The notes: a model not told the origin generated them from the sequence alone. Positions 30,383-43,283 are shown, numbered from the stretch's first letter. The stretch is DNA of 64,000 nt from Halosimplex halophilum (GCF_004698125.1 NZ_ML214298.1:889972-953971), one strand, 5' to 3'. Numbers and translations are program-made.

Positions 30383-32683
30383 ATGGTCGATATACGCCGG
30401 CTCGACGAGGCGACCGTCGAGCGCATCGCGGCGGGCGAGGTGGTCGAGCGCCCGGCCTCGGTCGTGAAGGAGCTCGTCGAGAACAGCCTCGACGCCGACG
30501 CCACCCGGGTCGACGTGACCGTCGAGCGCGGCGGCAAGGACGGCGTCACCGTCGCCGACGACGGCGTCGGCATGACCGAGGAAGAGGTCCGCCGGGCCGT
30601 CGAGGAACACACCACCTCGAAGATCCGCGACATCGACGACCTGGAGTCGGGCGTCGCCACCCTGGGATTCCGCGGCGAGGCGCTGCATGCCATCGGCGCC
30701 GTCTCCCGGCTGACGATCACGACCCGCCCCCGGGCCGACCGCGACGTGGACAGCCACCGCGGGACGGAACTCACCGTCGAGGGCGGCGAGGTGACGGGCG
30801 TCGAGCCCGCCGGCTGCCCGGAGGGCACCACCATCGAGGTCGACGACCTCTTTTTCAACGTCCCCGCCCGCCGGAAGTACCTCAAGCAGGACGGCACGGA
30901 GTTCGCCCACGTCAACACCGTCGTCACGAGCTACGCGCTGGCCAACCCCGGCGTGGCCGTCTCGCTGACCCACGACGGCCGCGAGACGTTCGCCACGACC
31001 GGTGGGGGCGACCGCCGCGAGGCCGTCATGGCCGTCTACGGCCGGGAGGTCGCCGAGTCGATGGTCGAGGTCTCGATGGGGAGCGGCGACGGCGCGGACG
31101 GCGGCGACGGGGAGACCGCCGACCTGCCGGAAGGCCCGCTGGACGGGGTGTCCGGGCTGGTGAGCCACCCCGAGACCACCCGGAGCACCCGGGAGTACCT
31201 GTCGACGTACGTCAACGGCCGGTACGTCACCGCGGGCGCCGTCCGCGACGCCGTCATCGACGCCTACGGCCACCAGCTGGCGCCCGACCGCTACCCCTTC
31301 GCCGTCCTCTTCCTCGACGTGCCCGCCGGCGACGTGGACGTGAACGTCCACCCCCGGAAGCTGGAGGTCCGGTTCGCCGACGAGGCAGGCGTCCGCGAGC
31401 AGATCGAGACCGCCGTCGAGTCGGCGCTGCTCGACGAGGGGCTGCTCCGCAGCGGCGCCCCCCGCGGCAAGTCCGCGCCCGAACAGGCCGAGATCGCGCC
31501 CGAACGGAGCGATTCCGACGCGAACGTGAAGGCCGACGCCAACGACGGCCGGGGCGCCACTGACGGGTCGGCGAGCCCGGACGACTCGTCCGGTGTGGCC
31601 GAACCGTCCCGTGGAACCGCGTCGACGGCCGCCGGCGAGTCGACCGCCGGATCGAGCGAGTCCGGGACCGACGAGACGGTCGACTCGACCACCGAGTCGA
31701 CGACCGGACCGACCTTCTCCTCGGATCCCTCTGCGCCCTCGCCCCGCTCGACGCCTCCGGGAACCGATCCGTCGAGGGAATCGGCCACGGAGAACGGCGG
31801 GGACGCGGCTGCCGCGGACGCGAGCACGGAGTCCGAAACGGAACCGGACGACGGCCGGACGGCTTCGGCGTCGACTGCCGACGGGGCGACCCCGGAGTCG
31901 TCGGACGCCGGGCCCGCGTCCGGTTCGGCGAGCGACGGGGCGTCCGCCGACTCGACGGCGGAGCGCGACCGGGACGACCGGGGTCGCAAGTTCGCCGGCG
32001 GGCACGACCAGGCGCGGCTCGGCGACGGCGAGCCGGTCGAAGCGGACGCAGACGAAGCGTCGGCGTTCGACGCGTTGCCCTCGATGCGGGTGCTGGGCCA
32101 GCTCCACGGGACGTACGTCCTCGCGGAGACCGACGAGGGGCTGGTCATGGTCGACCAGCACGCCGCCGACGAGCGGATCAACTACGAGCGGCTGCGCGAG
32201 CGGTTCGCCGGCGAGACGACGACCCAGGCGCTCGCACAGCCCGTCGAGCTCTCGCTGACGGCCCGGGAGGCGGAACTGTTCGAGACCTACGGCGAGGCGC
32301 TGTCGACGCTGGGTTTTCGGGCCGAACGCGTCGGCGACCGGACCGTCGAGGTGCGGACGGTGCCCTCGCTGATGGCCGACACCGCCGACCCCGACCTGTT
32401 GCGGGACGCGCTGGCGGCGTTCGTCGAGGGCGAGGGGTCGGCGGCCGAGACGGTCGAGGCCGCCGCCGACGAACTGCTGGCCGACCTGGCCTGCTACCCC
32501 TCTATCACCGGCAACACCTCGCTGACCGAGGGATCGGTCACGGATCTCCTCGAACGGCTGGACGACTGCGAGAACCCGTGGGCCTGTCCCCACGGCCGCC
32601 CCGTCGTCGTCGAGTTCGACGCCGACGAGATCGAGGCCCGCTTCGAGCGGGACTACCCCGGCCACGGCGGACGACGGGACTGA
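30383..32683 (+). CDS. mutL: DNA mismatch repair protein MutL
   Basis: The 766-residue protein has a GHKL ATPase N-terminus with ENSLDAD, DDGVGM and GFRGEAL motifs (residues about 30-105), the MutL fifth domain to about residue 330, a long acidic Ser/Thr/Glu linker (about 370-560), and a C-terminal dimerisation/endonuclease domain. The endonuclease signature DQHAADERINYE begins at Asp591 and a CPHGRP motif lies near the end, so this MutL should nick DNA itself, as in organisms without MutH. ATG 30383 is preferred to two upstream in-frame GTGs. No mutS is seen in the window. The linker composition is typical of halophiles. Confidence 0.95.
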   Translation: MVDIRRLDEATVERIAAGEVVERPASVVKELVENSLDADATRVDVTVERGGKDGVTVADDGVGMTEEEVRRAVEEHTTSKIRDIDDLESGVATLGFRGEALHAIGAVSRLTITTRPRADRDVDSHRGTELTVEGGEVTGVEPAGCPEGTTIEVDDLFFNVPARRKYLKQDGTEFAHVNTVVTSYALANPGVAVSLTHDGRETFATTGGGDRREAVMAVYGREVAESMVEVSMGSGDGADGGDGETADLPEGPLDGVSGLVSHPETTRSTREYLSTYVNGRYVTAGAVRDAVIDAYGHQLAPDRYPFAVLFLDVPAGDVDVNVHPRKLEVRFADEAGVREQIETAVESALLDEGLLRSGAPRGKSAPEQAEIAPERSDSDANVKADANDGRGATDGSASPDDSSGVAEPSRGTASTAAGESTAGSSESGTDETVDSTTESTTGPTFSSDPSAPSPRSTPPGTDPSRESATENGGDAAAADASTESETEPDDGRTASASTADGATPESSDAGPASGSASDGASADSTAERDRDDRGRKFAGGHDQARLGDGEPVEADADEASAFDALPSMRVLGQLHGTYVLAETDEGLVMVDQHAADERINYERLRERFAGETTTQALAQPVELSLTAREAELFETYGEALSTLGFRAERVGDRTVEVRTVPSLMADTADPDLLRDALAAFVEGEGSAAETVEAAADELLADLACYPSITGNTSLTEGSVTDLLERLDDCENPWACPHGRPVVVEFDADEIEARFERDYPGHGGRRD

Positions 32684-32787
32684 AGTGAGTTTTCACGGCG
32701 GAGCGGCCGGAACGGTTCGGCGGGCGTCGCCGATCGCGCGACCCCGCCCCCCAATGAACTAAACCGGATGCTGTCCATGGACGGGGT

Positions 32788-33729
32788 ATGACAGAGCTGG
32801 TGACGTTCGGCGAGACCTCGCTGCGGCTGTCGCCGGCGGGCGACGAACGGCTGGAGACGGCCGAGGACGTGCGGATGCGGGTATCGGGCACGGAGAGCAA
32901 CGTCGCGGTGGCGGCCAGCGCGATGGGGGCCGACGCGACGTGGCTGTCGAAGCTGCCGGACTCGCCGCTGGGCCGGCGCGTCGAGCGGACGCTGCACGCC
33001 CACGGCGTCGACACGGAGATCGCGTGGGCCGACGGGGCCCGGCAGGGGCTCCAGTTCGCCGAACAGGGGCCGGCGCCGCGGACCGAACGGCTGGTCCAGG
33101 ACCGCGAGGGGGTCGCCGCGGCGTCGGTGACGCCCGGCGAGTTGCCGATGGACCGGGTCCAGCGGGCCGACGCCACGTTCGTCGCCGGGAGCACGCTGTC
33201 GCTGTCGGGCGACATCGTCGAGACCGCCGAGGCGGTCCTGCGGGCGGCGGGCAGCGGGCTGGTCGCGATGGACCTCGACTTCCAGCCCGGCCTCTGGTCG
33301 GTCGAAGCGGCCCGCGAGACGCTGGAGGGCGTGTTCGACGCCGTCGACGTGCTGATCGCGAACGAGGACCAGGCCCGGGCGGTCTTCGACCGGACCGACG
33401 AACCCCGGAAGTTCGCCCACGCCATCGCCTCGAAGCGGGACTTCGACACGGTCGTCGTCACGCGCAGCGAGCGTGGCGCGCTGGTCTGCAGCGACGGCGT
33501 GATCCACGAGCAGGACGGGGTCGAGGTCGACGCGGTCGACCCGGCCGGCCAGCACGAGGCCTTCACCGGCGCCTTCCTCGAACGGGTCCTCTCGGGGGCG
33601 GGTGCGAGCGAGGCGCTGACCTACGGCGTCGCGAGCGCGACGCTGGCCCGGACGATCCCCGGAGCGATGACGACCGCGACCCGCGCGGAGGTCGAGTCGC
33701 TGGCCGCGGATCTCGACGACGGCCGCTGA
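32788..33729 (+). CDS. PfkB-family protein with altered active-site motif
   Basis: The 313-residue protein resembles haloarchaeal 2-keto-3-deoxygluconate/galactonate kinases over its N-terminus (VTFGETSLRLSP, GTESNVAVAASAMGA, LSKLPDSPLGRRV). Near the C-terminus the PfkB signature D-x-x-G-A-G-D-x-F, which carries the catalytic aspartate and anion hole, reads DPAGQHEAF: Gly254 is kept but the A-G-D part is Gln-His-Glu (255-257). Phosphotransfer may be lost or changed. The N-terminal substrate side looks conserved, so it might bind a sugar acid as a sensor. It is not in an operon with sugar genes. The start at 32788 fits the family. Confidence 0.8.
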   Translation: MTELVTFGETSLRLSPAGDERLETAEDVRMRVSGTESNVAVAASAMGADATWLSKLPDSPLGRRVERTLHAHGVDTEIAWADGARQGLQFAEQGPAPRTERLVQDREGVAAASVTPGELPMDRVQRADATFVAGSTLSLSGDIVETAEAVLRAAGSGLVAMDLDFQPGLWSVEAARETLEGVFDAVDVLIANEDQARAVFDRTDEPRKFAHAIASKRDFDTVVVTRSERGALVCSDGVIHEQDGVEVDAVDPAGQHEAFTGAFLERVLSGAGASEALTYGVASATLARTIPGAMTTATRAEVESLAADLDDGR

Positions 33730-33856
33730 CGGCGGTCTTGTCGCCGGACGGCCACAGCGGGCCGAGCGGCCGCGCGGTCACCGGCGCCCGGATCCCCCGG
33801 ACGGCGGTGAGATGCCAACAGAGATATGAGGCCGCCAGCCGAGGGTCCACCCAGCT

Positions 33857-35083
33857 ATGTCACGGGCACACACGCGCGCGGTCACGGTCGCGTTCGCGGT
33901 GTTCGTCGCCAGCGCGTCGTTCGTCGGGGGCGTCGGCGCGGGGTCGGACGACACCGTCACGCTCACCGTCACCGTCGTCGACGAGGGGGGGGACCCGCTC
34001 TCCGACGCGGAGCTGTCGGCCACCTGGGACGGCGGGGGGCCGGTCAACCGCACCACCGCCGGCAACGGCAAGGCGTTCGTCGACGTGGCCGAGGGGGCCG
34101 ACGTGACCGTCCGCGTCGACCACCCGAACTACGTCCGCAACCACCCCTACGTCGTCGAGAACGCCAGCGAGGGGGACGTGACCATCGAGGTCGCCCGGGC
34201 CGGCCGGGCGACGGTCACCGTCGAGGGCAGCGAGGGGCCGCTCGGCAACGCGATCGTCCGCATGTTCCACGACGGCCGGCCGGTGCTCAACGAGCGGACG
34301 GCCGCCGACGGCCAGTACAGGACCCCCGAGATCGAGCGGGGCAACTACACGCTCGTCACGTTCAAGGAGGGGTACCTGCGCAACCGGACGACGCTGACCG
34401 TCGACGGGGAGGTCGGCGAGACCATGCAGGTCCGCCAGGAGTCGGTGCTGGTCACCTTCACCGTCCGCGACGACCACTTCGACCCGCCGCGGGCGGTGAC
34501 GGACGCGAACGTCACCGTCCCGGGCGTCGCCGACGTGACGACCCAGGGGACCGGTACCGTCAGCGTGAGCGTCCCCGTCAACGACGCCTACGAGGTGACG
34601 GTCACGAAGCCGGGCTACGAGTCGGTCACCGAACGCCTCCGGGTCCAGGAGTCGGAGACCTCGCTGAACGCGACCATCCAGCGGACGCCGGCCATCAGCC
34701 TCCGCGCCGACAACGACCGTGTCGTCGTCGGCGAGTCGGTCCGGGTGACCGTCACCGACGAGTACGGCAACCCGGTCCCCAACGCGTCGGTCAGCCGGGC
34801 GGGCACGACGGTCGGCGAGACCGACGACACCGGGGTCCTGGGCGTCCCCGTCGAGAGCGCGGGCAACGTCACCATCTCGGCCGAGGCCGACGGGCGCGAG
34901 GCCGCGATCACGGTCGAGGGCGTCCAGCCCGGCGGCGCGTCCACGCCGACCGCGACCGACTCGCCGACGGCCACCGACACCGCGACCGGCACGTCGAGCG
35001 GACTCGGTCCGGGGGTCGGGGTCGCCGGCACGGTGGTCGCGCTCCTGGTCGCCGGCTTGCTCGCCGGCCGCCGCGGCGAGTGA
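33857..35083 (+). CDS. Secreted cell-surface protein with carboxypeptidase-regulatory-like repeats
   Basis: The 408-residue protein has a Sec signal peptide (about residues 1-28) and several beta-sandwich segments of the carboxypeptidase-regulatory/Big type (VVDEGGDPLSDAELSATWDG, VTDEYGNPVPNASVS). A Thr/Ser/Asp-rich stretch (about 365-385) and a C-terminal hydrophobic helix with RR at the end (GLGPGVGVAG...LLAGRRGE) follow. The tail resembles the PGF-CTERM sorting signals processed by archaeosortase, although the PGF motif here reads PGV. Many NxT/S sequons suggest N-glycosylation. Role unknown, probably envelope structure or adhesion. Confidence 0.75.
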   Translation: MSRAHTRAVTVAFAVFVASASFVGGVGAGSDDTVTLTVTVVDEGGDPLSDAELSATWDGGGPVNRTTAGNGKAFVDVAEGADVTVRVDHPNYVRNHPYVVENASEGDVTIEVARAGRATVTVEGSEGPLGNAIVRMFHDGRPVLNERTAADGQYRTPEIERGNYTLVTFKEGYLRNRTTLTVDGEVGETMQVRQESVLVTFTVRDDHFDPPRAVTDANVTVPGVADVTTQGTGTVSVSVPVNDAYEVTVTKPGYESVTERLRVQESETSLNATIQRTPAISLRADNDRVVVGESVRVTVTDEYGNPVPNASVSRAGTTVGETDDTGVLGVPVESAGNVTISAEADGREAAITVEGVQPGGASTPTATDSPTATDTATGTSSGLGPGVGVAGTVVALLVAGLLAGRRGE

Positions 35084-35229
35084 CCGCGACCGCCGGAGCG
35101 TAGCCGCCGGCCGCTGGTTCCCGGTGGCCCTATATAGCGGAACGGTCGGGAACGTCCCGCAGGGGAGTCCAAACCGGAAATCGTCGCCGCCTCGCCGGGG
35201 TTTAGGTCCGGGGGAGTGAACCACCGACC

Positions 35230-36591
35230 ATGGCCGCGGAGTCGCCGAGCGTCCGGTCGACGGTCCGGCAGTTCCTCTCGCTGGAGCGGGACGTGCTCGT
35301 CCTCTCGGTCGCGATGTTCGCGTTCAGCCTCGGCTTCCAGATGACCGGCCGCTACCTCTCGGAGTACCTGGTCGTCCTCGGCGCCTCTCCCTTCGTCGTC
35401 GGCCTCTACGGCTCGTTCGGCAACATCATCAGCGCGGTCTACCCCTACGCCGGCGGCGTCTTCTCCGACCGGGTGGGCTCGCGGTACGCCCTGACCCTCT
35501 TCGGCCTGCTGTCGACGCTCGGGTTCCTCGTCTGGCTGGTCGCGCCGCTCGTCGGCCCTATCGGTCTGGGCGCCCTCGTCCTCGAACCGTGGGTCTGGAT
35601 CTTCGTCGGCCTCGTGCTCGCCCAGGCCTGGAAGTCGTTCGGACTGGGGGCGACGTTCGCCATCGTCAAGCAGAGCGTCCCCGACGACCGGCTGGCCCGC
35701 GGGTTCGCCAGCACCGAGACGTTCCGCCGGACGGCCTTCCTCGTCGGCCCGCTGCTGGCCGCCGGACTCCTCTTCGTCTTCTCCGGCGGCGCCGCCGGTG
35801 AGGAGATCCTGCCGGGGTTCCTGTACGTGCTCGGCGTCGCCGTCGTCTTCGGCGTCGTCGCCACCGCGGTCCAGCACGTCAGCTACGAGGCCGACGCCGA
35901 CTCGTTCGGCACGGAGTTCGCGGGGATCGACCAGATCCGCTCGGACCTGGCCGACCTGCCCGAGCCCCTCCGGCCGCTGCTGGTCGCGGACACGCTGGTC
36001 CGGTTCGCCAACGGCATGGTCTACGGCTTCTTCATCCTCGTGATCACCCGCATCTGGGAGCTCGACGCGACCGTCTTCGGGTTCTACCTCAACCCGGCCG
36101 TCTTCTTCGGCGTCCTGCTGGGCGTCGAGATGGTCGTCGCGCTGGCCTCGATGGCGCCGGCGGCGGTCGTCGCCGAGCGGGTCGGCCTCAAGCCCGTCGT
36201 CGCCCTCGGCTTCGCCGTCTACGCGGTCTTCCCGGTCCTGCTGATCTTCGCGCCGGCGGACCCGCTCGTGGTGACGCTGCTGTTCGCGTTCTCCGGGCTG
36301 CGCTTCGCCGGCCTCCCCTCCCACAAGGCGCTCATCGTCGGCCCCGCCGAGCGCGACGCCGGCGGTCGCGTCACAGGGGCGTACTACCTCCTGCGGAACA
36401 CGATCGTCGTCCCCAGCGCCGCCCTGGGCGGCTACCTCTACGACAGCGACTGGACGGTCGCGCTGCCCGCCGGCCCGCTCGACGCCGTGACCGCCGGCCC
36501 GGAACTCGCCTTTTCCGTCGCGACCGTCGTCGGCGTCGTCGGCGTCGCGTACTTCCTCGCTTTCGGCGAGGAGTTCGCCGCCTACGCCTGA
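35230..36591 (+). CDS. Major facilitator superfamily transporter
   Basis: The 453-residue membrane protein has about twelve hydrophobic helices, an MFS loop (GVFSDRVGSRYALTLFG) between helices 2 and 3, and a charged central loop (about residues 220-245). The related loop in the second half reads AERVGLKPVVALGF. The substrate cannot be inferred: the local neighbours are a surface protein and a hypothetical. A CTATATAG promoter box lies about 95 nt upstream (near 35132), so the mRNA may have a leader. Confidence 0.88.
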   Translation: MAAESPSVRSTVRQFLSLERDVLVLSVAMFAFSLGFQMTGRYLSEYLVVLGASPFVVGLYGSFGNIISAVYPYAGGVFSDRVGSRYALTLFGLLSTLGFLVWLVAPLVGPIGLGALVLEPWVWIFVGLVLAQAWKSFGLGATFAIVKQSVPDDRLARGFASTETFRRTAFLVGPLLAAGLLFVFSGGAAGEEILPGFLYVLGVAVVFGVVATAVQHVSYEADADSFGTEFAGIDQIRSDLADLPEPLRPLLVADTLVRFANGMVYGFFILVITRIWELDATVFGFYLNPAVFFGVLLGVEMVVALASMAPAAVVAERVGLKPVVALGFAVYAVFPVLLIFAPADPLVVTLLFAFSGLRFAGLPSHKALIVGPAERDAGGRVTGAYYLLRNTIVVPSAALGGYLYDSDWTVALPAGPLDAVTAGPELAFSVATVVGVVGVAYFLAFGEEFAAYA

Positions 36592-36672
36592 TGGACGAGT
36601 GGTTCGAGGGGTTCGCCGCCTACGCCCGGGGCCGGCGACAGCCCTTTCTCCGCGGACGTGGTACGTCATCGC

Positions 36673-37080
36673 ATGGCAATCGAGGACGACCGTCCGGGCA
36701 GCGACATGACCGACCGGGAGGTCGAGGCGCTCCACGAGGTGGAACTCGGCGTCGAGTGGTTGCGCCGCGCCCACGGCAAGCTCGTCGCGTTCCACCACAA
36801 CACCGGCCACGCGATGGAGCACTTCGCCGAGGCCGAACAACTGCTCCGCGAGACCGGCCACGAGACGCTGGCCGACGAGATCCGCGACAGCCACCTCCCA
36901 CGGGGCGTCGTCGACGAGCACCGCTGGTCGTACGACGTGCTGGAGTCGTTCGAGGACGACTTCATGGACGACGTGACCGGGCTGGCCGACCGCGCCCGCG
37001 CCGACCTGGCCGACGGCCGCCGCCACGTCGCCGAGCGCCGCCAGGAACGCGAGTGGAAGCGCGACGCCGACCGGGAGTGA
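36673..37080 (+). CDS. Conserved hypothetical helical protein
   Basis: A 135-residue charged, mainly helical protein with many His and Glu residues in its first half (HEVELGVEWLRRAHGKLVAF, HHNTGHAMEHFAEAE) and a basic-acidic C-terminal helix. The histidine-glutamate spacing is reminiscent of small helical-bundle metal-binding proteins, but I do not recognise a family. It starts 81 nt after the MFS gene. An in-frame ATG at 36658 would add five residues. Confidence 0.65.
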   Translation: MAIEDDRPGSDMTDREVEALHEVELGVEWLRRAHGKLVAFHHNTGHAMEHFAEAEQLLRETGHETLADEIRDSHLPRGVVDEHRWSYDVLESFEDDFMDDVTGLADRARADLADGRRHVAERRQEREWKRDADRE

Positions 37081-37137
37081 CCGCGAGGAGCCGGGCGCGT
37101 CGCTCTCCGGTGTCGCGGGCGCTCCGGTCCGGACCCG

Positions 37138-37713
37138 TCAGTGGTTCTGGATCGCGTCGATGACCATCGCCGCGGCGACGATGGGCTCTCTCGGTACGCC
37201 GGTGGCGTCGTCGATGGTGATGTCGTAGCGGTCCCGGAGGGAGACGTGGCCCTGGATCGTGCCGACGTGGTCGCCGTCGGCGTCGGTGATCTCGTACTTG
37301 TGGGGAATGAACGCGCCCAAGGGGAGGTAGTGGCGCGCGACCGTGTAGAGGGCGCCCCGCGAGTCGATCTGGGCGAGCTGCTCGCCGGTGTCGGCGTCCC
37401 GCACCGTCCAGGTGTCCTGGAAGATCGAGAAGTCGTTGTCGAGGACGACGACCTCCTCGTCCGTCTCGGCGTCGATCAGGGCGTAGTTGCCGGCCACGTC
37501 CATGATCCCGCCGGCCTTGACCGTGAACACGTCGTTTCCGTCCCCGTCCGTGAACGGGAACTCCTCTTTCATCTTCATCAGCTTCTGCTTGCCGCGCAGA
37601 ACCACGTTCCCGGCGGCGTCGGTCGCCTTGTACTTGTTGCGGATCAGCGACTGTTCGACCGTGTAGCTGTCGTCTCCCAGCTCGATCCCCGCGATGTCGT
37701 ATGTCCCAGCCAT
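37138..37713 (-). CDS. LURP-one-related / scramblase-fold protein
   Basis: The 191-residue protein matches the LURP-one-related family (tubby/phospholipid-scramblase-like beta-barrel). It has a YTVEQSLIRNKYKATDAAGN N-terminus, a short LRGKQKLMKMKEEFPF segment and alternating beta strands built around DxDG turns. The biochemical role of the prokaryotic members is not established. Lipid or membrane association has been suggested. The reverse-strand start at 37713 has a TATTTAAAT box (37740-37748) about 27-35 nt upstream. Confidence 0.8.
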   Translation of the reverse strand: MAGTYDIAGIELGDDSYTVEQSLIRNKYKATDAAGNVVLRGKQKLMKMKEEFPFTDGDGNDVFTVKAGGIMDVAGNYALIDAETDEEVVVLDNDFSIFQDTWTVRDADTGEQLAQIDSRGALYTVARHYLPLGAFIPHKYEITDADGDHVGTIQGHVSLRDRYDITIDDATGVPREPIVAAAMVIDAIQNH

Positions 37714-37918
37714 GTTCGCCCTAGCTGTTCCGTCCCTGGTATTTAAATCTCGGCGCCAGATGCCCCCCCAGCGGGGGACCCGCGGCCGGGTCGAGCGGCC
37801 GTCAGCCGGCGGAGGGAGTGGCCGCGGACGCGGAGACTCGCCGGCGGGTCGAGCGGGGCGGTCGGGCGGACCGGGAAATCGACAGCGTTTCACGCGACCG
37901 GACCCTGGCGAGGGATAG

Positions 37919-40939
<3,021 letters not shown>

Positions 40940-41056
40940 GAGCCACCTTTCACTTCGACGGGTCGGACCCGGAGAGCCTGTCTACGCCGCACGGGTATCA
41001 GATATGAGACTCGCGCGGATAGCTATAACTGCTGACAGACGAGTGACCCGCTCGTC

Positions 41057-42253
41057 ATGGGACTCGCACGAACGGGCGCCGTGCTCTCGGGGCTCGCGGG
41101 CGTCGGGTTCGGGCTGCTGGGGCGGCTGCTTCCGCCGCCGGGCCCGTACAGCCCGCGACCGGACTGGGCGACGACGCTCTCGGGGCTGGCCGCCCCGCTG
41201 GTCGTCCTCGCGGTCGCCCTCTACCTCTACGACCGCGGGGTCGTCGGGCGACTGCTCGGCGGGCGCGGCGACGGCGTCGGCGGCGTGCTGGGCGGGTCGG
41301 GCGCCGTCCCGCTGAACCGCTACGAGATCATCGAGGCGACCAACTGGAAGCGGCTCAACTGGATCCGGCTGCGCCGGTCGCTGGGCGTCGCGCTGACCGT
41401 CGCGGGGACGGTCGCGCTGATCGTCTCGGTCGCCTTCGGGGACGCCGAGGGGCTGAGCGGCGAGTTCGGCGCAGCGATGACCGCGCTGTGGTTCGGCGCG
41501 ATCCTGCTGGGGCTGGCGGTCGTGGCGACCTCCCGGACCGACGGCGAGGAGGTGGCGATGGACCACACCCACCGCGTGTCGGTCCGCATCCCCGATCTGT
41601 TCTCGCTGCACTCCTTCCACGTCCACCTCCGGCAGATCGCCGAGGACCTCGGGTACGTCCCGACCAACGACACCTCGCCCGGTCGGGGCGGCGCCGCGGC
41701 CGCCTTCGACGAGGAGGTGTACCTCTCGAAGGGCGGGTTCAAGGTCCGAAAGCGGCCGTTCGAGGCGTCGCTGAGTCCGCTGCCCGAGGGGTCGCCGATG
41801 GCCGAGGTGGTCAACCTCACGACCGCCAGCCTGTCGCTGGTCGCCGTCGGCGTCTCGCTGCTCGTGACCGGTCCGCGGGTCGCCGGCGCCCCGCTCCTGC
41901 TGGTCGGCGCCGTCGCCTTCCTCTACGACTACGTCCGGCGGACCCGCCAGTGGGCGGAACTCTACTGCATCGAGGAGGGCACCGTCTACACGCCGACGGC
42001 GGCGGTCCACGACGGCGAACCGCCCGGCGAGGGCGTCGTCCACCACGAGCCGGCCGTCTCGGCCGCAGAGTCCTCGACGGAGCTGCTCGTCACGCTCGGC
42101 GCCAAACACTCGGTGTACTTCGAGGGCGACCGCCTCGAAGCCGACTTCGAGGCCCTCGTCGAGCGGCTCGACGACGTGGCCGCCGAGAACAGCTACACCG
42201 TCGTCGACGAACCGACCCGCGAACGCGTGAGCGCCCGGACGAATGGCCGCTGA
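41057..42253 (+). CDS. Hypothetical membrane protein
   Basis: A 398-residue protein with about six hydrophobic helices in two groups (residues about 5-60 and 110-155, then a pair near 255-295) and soluble segments between and after. The central segment (SVRIPDLFSLHSFHVHLRQI) and the C-terminal beta-rich 90 residues are conserved-looking, but no known family is recognised. GATAGCTATAACT (41019-41031) provides a TATA element about 30 nt upstream. It overlaps the next gene by 11 bases, implying a shared transcript. Confidence 0.75.
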   Translation: MGLARTGAVLSGLAGVGFGLLGRLLPPPGPYSPRPDWATTLSGLAAPLVVLAVALYLYDRGVVGRLLGGRGDGVGGVLGGSGAVPLNRYEIIEATNWKRLNWIRLRRSLGVALTVAGTVALIVSVAFGDAEGLSGEFGAAMTALWFGAILLGLAVVATSRTDGEEVAMDHTHRVSVRIPDLFSLHSFHVHLRQIAEDLGYVPTNDTSPGRGGAAAAFDEEVYLSKGGFKVRKRPFEASLSPLPEGSPMAEVVNLTTASLSLVAVGVSLLVTGPRVAGAPLLLVGAVAFLYDYVRRTRQWAELYCIEEGTVYTPTAAVHDGEPPGEGVVHHEPAVSAAESSTELLVTLGAKHSVYFEGDRLEADFEALVERLDDVAAENSYTVVDEPTRERVSARTNGR

Positions 42254-43211
42254 CCCCGACCCCGCGGACGAGTCCGACGACTACCCCGTCGACCCCGCGG
42301 ACCTGGGCGGCGCCAGCGACGCGGACCTGGCCGCCCTCGTCGCCGACGCCTGGGCCGCAGAGGGCTACCGGACGACCGTGAAAGAACACGGCTCGCACGT
42401 CTTCGTCTTCGCGAAGCGGCGGGTCGACGGAGAGATTCGGGGCGAGATCGTCTGGGTCGCCGGCGAGCGGGCCGTCGAGTCCGCGCAGCTGGAGCAGCTC
42501 CGCGCGCTCGCCGAGAAGACGGGCGCCGACTCGGCGGCCTGCCTGACCGTCGGCTCCGGCGGCGTCGCGGGGTCGGCCGCCGCGACCCACGACGTGACCC
42601 CGCTCGACGGCGACGACCTCCGGGCGAAACTCGGCGTCGACGAGGGTTCCGACCTCGACCAGGCCCCGGACACGCCGGCGAACGACCCGCCGGTCGGCTC
42701 CGGAGAGAGCGACGGCGGACCGGACGGACTGGGGGACCTGGACGCACCGGGGGACAGCGACCCGTCGTCGGCCGGTGAGGGCGGCCTGGCCGCGCCCGGC
42801 GACGGGGTGGGACCGCCGGACGACGAGACAGGCGGCGCCGCCGACGGCCCAGTTCCGGGAGCGGATGACGGCGGCGAGCCGGACCTGGACGGGGACGGTG
42901 CCGCCGGCCTCGACGGTCTCGGCGATGTCGGCGACGGTTCGGCCGACGCGGCCGTCGACGACGGTCCGACCGGAGCGGCTACCGACGACGGTCCGACGGG
43001 CGCGGCTACCGACGACGGTCCGACCGGAGCGACCTTCGACACTCCCGTCGGGTCGGGAGCGGGCCGGCGGCGTCTCGACGCGTGGGACGGGCAGACGACG
43101 GGCGCGGACGTGGACCGGCCGCCGTTCGACGGGCTCTGGGCGGCGGTGACCCGCGGCGACGCCGTCGAGACGGTCGCGGACCTGTCGGTCTGGGACGGGA
43201 CCTCGCGCTGA
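42243..43211 (+). CDS. Hypothetical protein with restriction-endonuclease-like N-terminus and acidic repeat linker
   Basis: The 322-residue protein has a folded N-terminal domain (about residues 20-125: LVADAWAAEGYRTTVKEHGS, VFVFAKRR, EIVWVAGERAVESAQLEQL) whose pattern is reminiscent of Mrr/PD-(D/E)xK-type nuclease-fold domains. The catalytic residues are not certain. A very acidic low-complexity linker follows, containing three tandem DDGPTGAAT units (about residues 238-265, 27-bp DNA repeats at 42958-43038), then a short conserved C-terminal segment (PFDGLWAAVTRGDAVETVA). It overlaps the upstream membrane protein gene and probably works with it. Confidence 0.6.
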   Translation: MAADPDPADESDDYPVDPADLGGASDADLAALVADAWAAEGYRTTVKEHGSHVFVFAKRRVDGEIRGEIVWVAGERAVESAQLEQLRALAEKTGADSAACLTVGSGGVAGSAAATHDVTPLDGDDLRAKLGVDEGSDLDQAPDTPANDPPVGSGESDGGPDGLGDLDAPGDSDPSSAGEGGLAAPGDGVGPPDDETGGAADGPVPGADDGGEPDLDGDGAAGLDGLGDVGDGSADAAVDDGPTGAATDDGPTGAATDDGPTGATFDTPVGSGAGRRRLDAWDGQTTGADVDRPPFDGLWAAVTRGDAVETVADLSVWDGTSR

Positions 43212-43283
43212 TCGCGGGTGCGACGCCGGCTTCGATACCCGCTCGAATCGCCGGAGCGCGGGTCCCGCCTTCGACTCCAGTCC

